Source: Impatiens glandulifera
Lineage: Eukaryota > Streptophyta > Magnoliopsida > Ericales > Balsaminaceae
Direction: 5' to 3'
DNA: 64,000 nt
Assembly (NCBI RefSeq): GCF_907164915.1
Contig: NC_061866.1
Location: 51,519,113-51,583,112, forward strand
The position numbers and the translations under genes were made by a program. A model generated the notes under the pieces. It had not been told where the DNA came from and searched no databases. It was given only the letters and a program-made list of their open reading frames with translations. Shown here one piece after another: positions 60,150-64,000 of the stretch. Position 1 is the stretch's first letter. Each line of letters begins with the position of its first letter.

Positions 60150-60740
60150 TTCAGATATTTTTTTTATATATTAAAAATGATTAAAATCGTTTAAACATAA
60201 AAAAATTATTACATGAAAAGAAAAGAAAAAAATTATTCAATAGTTTTCGAACTCGCAAGTCTTCGAGAAGAATTATTAATTACTTGACAAACTTTACTGA
60301 TTTTTCAGAACGAATCTAAAAAACCGTCATAATAATAACATTATGAATGATACGTATTGAACGACTACAATCATTAAAAATTCGACGATTTCTCTCCAAC
60401 CAGATGGTGCACCAAAAAATATTTGAGATAGTTACTCAAATATGTAGGTCTGTCATATCAGCCACATCAATCCAAAATTCCCAACAAATATTCAAAGTCT
60501 CGGGCATTATTCAATGAATCAACGAGATTTTGGATGGAATCTTTGACTCCCAAAATTTCTCCCAACAAAATTATGTAGAATCATCTTAGAGAATAACTTG
60601 TAGTAATGTCTCACATAAAAATTATCCAGTTTTGCCAACGCATAACGTCTTATTCAGATATGGACACTTGTTTGCATCTTATTAAAAATAAAATTCTATT
60701 ATGAGACGAACTCTCTTTAATGTTTAATCTTTTTCTATAT
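60150..60740 (-). mobile_element. LINE (non-LTR retrotransposon) 3' relic
   Basis: On the minus strand one frame reads FFWCTIWLERNRRIFND near 60400, a typical ending of the zf-RVT region that closes plant LINE ORF2 proteins. Upstream frames are broken by many stops. Downstream it ends in TTTAAACGATTTTAATCATT then TTTTAATATATAAAAAAAA near 60150-60195, the same tail type as the short insertions in the PUS5 introns. A dead, 5'-truncated copy. Confidence 0.65.
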
Positions 60741-62410
60741 TTATTTCGGCTAGCGAAACCACTAGACCGATAATCAAACATGTCATTAAATGTGACATTT
60801 CTACATATAGATGGAAGCAATCTCAAGATAAATCGTAAATATTAACGTCCCATTTAATCAAAGACTTTTTTTATAATGGTTTTATTGAATTACCCTAAAC
60901 AAAAAATTCCAACAATATATTTTTCATCAATCAACAAATAAGTAATTAATTCTTTTAAAAAACTATTTTTTATAATAAAAAAATCAGATTTATCTCTAAT
61001 GACAAAACTTAATTTTTTAATTTTTAAAAAAATTTAATCCACTATTTATTTTTCTTATTTTTCAAACATAGGAAAACTCAAAATTTTCTCATTCTTTTTA
61101 TTCATATTTTCCTTTTATATTTTTAACTCCTCTCAAAACAAAATATATTCCACACCAACTCGAATTTCCGAATTCTTGATACATCTTAACTCTCCTATTA
61201 ACAATATTGTAATATTTATACATCCTTCTAAGAATATTCATCCATTTATCTTCCAACAATGTCATGATCCTAAAACATCTTCATATTATCATTCATTTAT
61301 TCAACCACAATCGGTTTACAAATGAAAATGGTTAACATTACAAAAATTCACTAGCATTGACAGGATATAGTTATGATCTCATTTTTATTTAAGACGTCTT
61401 TATTATGAATGAAATATTAGACATTAAATTTGTATTGACACCCCACAATCGCACACCTCTCCGGTACTCTTTAGGAAGATATCCACCCCGACCGGATCAA
61501 TGTAAACAACAAATTCAAATCAGGCAGATTCAAAAGAGGATTTAAGCTACTTTTTTGGTGATTTTATGGTATCTTAAATCGATTCTTTCCACTAGCCATC
61601 CTTATAGGGTTAAGATCAAGAAAATGAAGTTGTTCAATCATTGACTCAAATCCATTGTCGAATCCTGATAAAGATTAATTCATAAATATAAAAATATTAT
61701 ATATTCTAATTATTTTAAAATTCGGTAATCAAAAATACAAATTATTTATTTTAATGTTATGCAATTAACCATTATAAAAATTGAAAAAGTTTGTTAAGTC
61801 AAAATTATTATAAAATTTATACAGTAGGTAAAACAATTATCTACAACATTATTATTTTTTTTTGGTACGGTTATCATTCATCAAAATCTCTAAATAAATA
61901 TAACTTAAGCCAAAAGAAAAAATAAATAAAAATTTTATTATGAGATTTTATTTCTTTTTGTCACTAATCTACTCTAAAAGTAACCGTATTATATTAAAAA
62001 AAAATGCTTAACATAATATTATATTTATTTCTCCATCTAAGAATATCCTCACGTATAAATATAATTAATCTTTATCAGAAAATATAATAATATATTATCT
62101 TGTCAGAAGACATATTTAGGACAAAAGTCTCAAATTATATTTTCGGCTTACAATGAAAATATTTAATATTAAAAAATTTAATTGATGATACATTTTCAAT
62201 CACAAAACGAATGGAAAATTAAATTCCTTTTGAAACAAACAAATATATTTAACAAAAGCTAAATATTAGATTTTTAAATATCAATAATATATTAAAATTT
62301 TATAGAATTTTAGGAAACTAACACGATATAATTATAATTTTACTATCATTTAAAACTTTCTTTTATTAAGAATTAAATCAATGAGATTTAATTTTTAAAT
62401 TAAATATAAG

Positions 62411-62570
62411 ATTTTGTGAATATTACATCTCATCTCATTTGAATAAAATATAAAATATAAAATATCAAAATATTATATTCATGTAATCTTAAAAAATAAT
62501 TTTGTGAATACTACATCTCTATCTCATTTGTATAAAATATAAAATATTATATTCATGTAATCTTAAAAAA
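62411..62570. repeat. Two-copy ~88-bp tandem duplication
   Basis: ATTTTGTGAATA, ACATCTC, AATAAAATATAAAATAT and TATTCATGTAATCTTAAAAA recur in order from 62411 and 62499; the second copy is shorter by an internal deletion. Confidence 0.85.
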
Positions 62571-62649
62571 CAAGTTAATAAAAGCAAATATCGTTATAAC
62601 AAATATATTCCAAAAAGTATTAAAAATATATATACATAAATTTAAATTA

Positions 62650-63490
62650 TATTACATGGAATTTAGTTTATATATATATATTAATGAAGTAATTTAGATT
62701 AAAATAAATACCATAGATATATTATAAATCACTTTATAGTATAATTATCTAAAATTAAATTATTACTTTTTAAATCATCTTTAAGGAATAATAAATTTTT
62801 AGATTTTGTGAATATATATATATATATATAGGGTACAAATATAATCTAAACTATATTTGAAATTATTGAGTTTGTGCAGAAAATATGAAGAAGACTTTTG
62901 TTTATACGATTTTTATATTTTATATTATTATGTCAGGTTAATATATCAATTTATTAATATTTTTATTATTTATTTTTTTAATCTTATTTTAATTGAGTAT
63001 TTATGTTTTTTAATCTATATTAGGTACAACAACGTTGACATTTAATGAACCAAAATAGTCACTTATAAATTGGTGTAAGATATTTTGTTTTGTTCTCCGT
63101 GGTCCTGGAATAGCTATATTTAATCAGCAGGGAAAATGTTCTTGCCATTCTCATCCTGCTAGCACGAATCGCTAGCCGCATTGTCAAAGATAAAAATTAA
63201 AGATAATATAAAATGTGAAAGTAAATATTTTTTTTTTTTTGTATGAATTAAGTGTTGTATTGTTTTTTTAATAAAATAATGAACGATGATTTATATATAT
63301 ACATATATTTATTACTTAATTTAATATATTAATAACTTATTTAATATTAATTTATTTAATAACGCTTATTTATAATCACTTGTTTTTTATAATTGAAATA
63401 AAATATGTTAAAAATAAAAACTTATATCAAATTTATTTTAAAAGAGGATAACACTATATTCTAAAAAAATAAAATCAATTTATTTTTCTA
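62650..63490. repeat. Diverged segmental duplication, copy B
   Basis: Partner of 58190-59060, same strand, about 4.4 kb away. Similarity is patchy with many indels, so the duplication is old. No coding frame is shared. Confidence 0.8.
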
Positions 63491-64000
63491 AATTTAATAA
63501 ACTCACTCTTATATATAAAGTCATGATAAATTTATTAATTTTTTCTCCTTACAAATACAAAAATCTTTTTTTTTTTTAATTATAATTAATCAAAATTTTA
63601 ACATTACAAAATTAATTTTAAATATCTAAGACTAAAATGTTGTCTCGTTTTACTTCTCTCTACTACAAACAATTAATTGATGATTTTATAAAAATGAGAT
63701 TATTACACTTTTATTTAAGATTATACAAATTCTATCATTGTCTAAGGTAGTAATCTAGTTCATATCCTAAGCTAATGATTGATCTCATCTCTTTGTATGC
63801 TTCCCGTTAAAGATTTCAAAAATTACTTAATTTTTTCAAATAATTTGATTTTATTTTGGAATCAATGAACACAAATTTTCATTTTTTTTAAATTTTTTAA
63901 ATAAAAGTAATAATTATAAGAGCAATGAAAATTACCTATTTAGAAACAATTTTAGTATATGTACACTAACCCGTATACATTAAAATTGTTCCAAAATAAA

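Larger units (their letters stand above)
56539..64000. other. Gene-free region to the right edge
   Basis: After the MAKR-like gene's 3' UTR (to about 56950) I find no coding exon with recognisable similarity in 7 kb. The region contains a LINE relic (60150-60740), an AT microsatellite (59805-59853), a local duplication (62411-62570) and a diverged segmental duplication (58190-59060 versus 62650-63490). A CT-rich stretch at 59900-60000 (ATAAAGTGACACCACCTCAT) is similar to the inside of the Mutator-type MITE and may be a decayed relative. Confidence 0.6.

Noticed and set aside
62857..63045. 62-codon plus-strand ORF
   Set aside because: Low-complexity AT-rich translation inside duplication copy B; copy A has no matching frame.

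Overview
This window is nuclear DNA from a flowering plant, most likely a core eudicot. The evidence is split genes with GT-AG introns, very AT-rich intergenic DNA, many short foldback transposons, and plant-specific families (PPR, arabinogalactan peptide, KUP/HAK/KT transporter, MAKR-type regulator, POWERDRESS-like SANT protein). Nothing bacterial, viral or organellar was seen. I rebuilt each gene by reading splice sites and checking that the reading phase closes across every junction; the species is not identifiable from this sequence alone.

Layout, left to right. 1-3.8 kb (-): an EF-hand mitochondrial-carrier protein resembling Arabidopsis SAMTL, running off the left edge, with an unusual 5' leader in which a block spanning exon 1, intron 1 and exon 2 has been amplified four times. 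3.8-6.0 kb: intergenic DNA with two foldback elements. 6.0-6.7 kb (-): an uncharacterised single-exon plant protein. 9.8-12.3 kb (-): a TMEM70 homologue. 16.0-23.6 kb (+): a 14-exon RNA pseudouridine synthase of the plant PUS5 type, its introns holding several tiny retroposon tails. It is tail-to-tail with 24.2-30.6 kb (-), a POWERDRESS-like SANT co-repressor of 1,577 residues. 32.5-35.1 kb (+): RPB7 of RNA polymerase II. 37.1-37.4 kb (+): an arabinogalactan peptide. 39.3-41.5 kb (+): a decayed KUP/HAK/KT potassium-transporter pseudogene. 42.1-44.7 kb (-): a class I ubiquitin-conjugating enzyme. 48.7 kb: an intact Mutator-type MITE with a perfect 9-bp target duplication. 50.0-51.5 kb (+): a PPR protein resembling At1g55630. 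55.7-56.5 kb (+): a MAKR-like kinase-regulator protein. 57-64 kb: no gene found; it holds a LINE relic, a long AT microsatellite and two diverged copies of one ~0.85 kb segment.

The genes are individual nuclear housekeeping or regulatory genes and do not form a pathway or cluster. I saw no obvious new multi-gene system. The most unusual structures are the amplified chimeric leader exons of the SAMTL-like gene, the 4 x 16-residue repeat inside the SANT co-repressor, the missing catalytic aspartate in the pseudouridine synthase, and the micro-retroposons in its introns.
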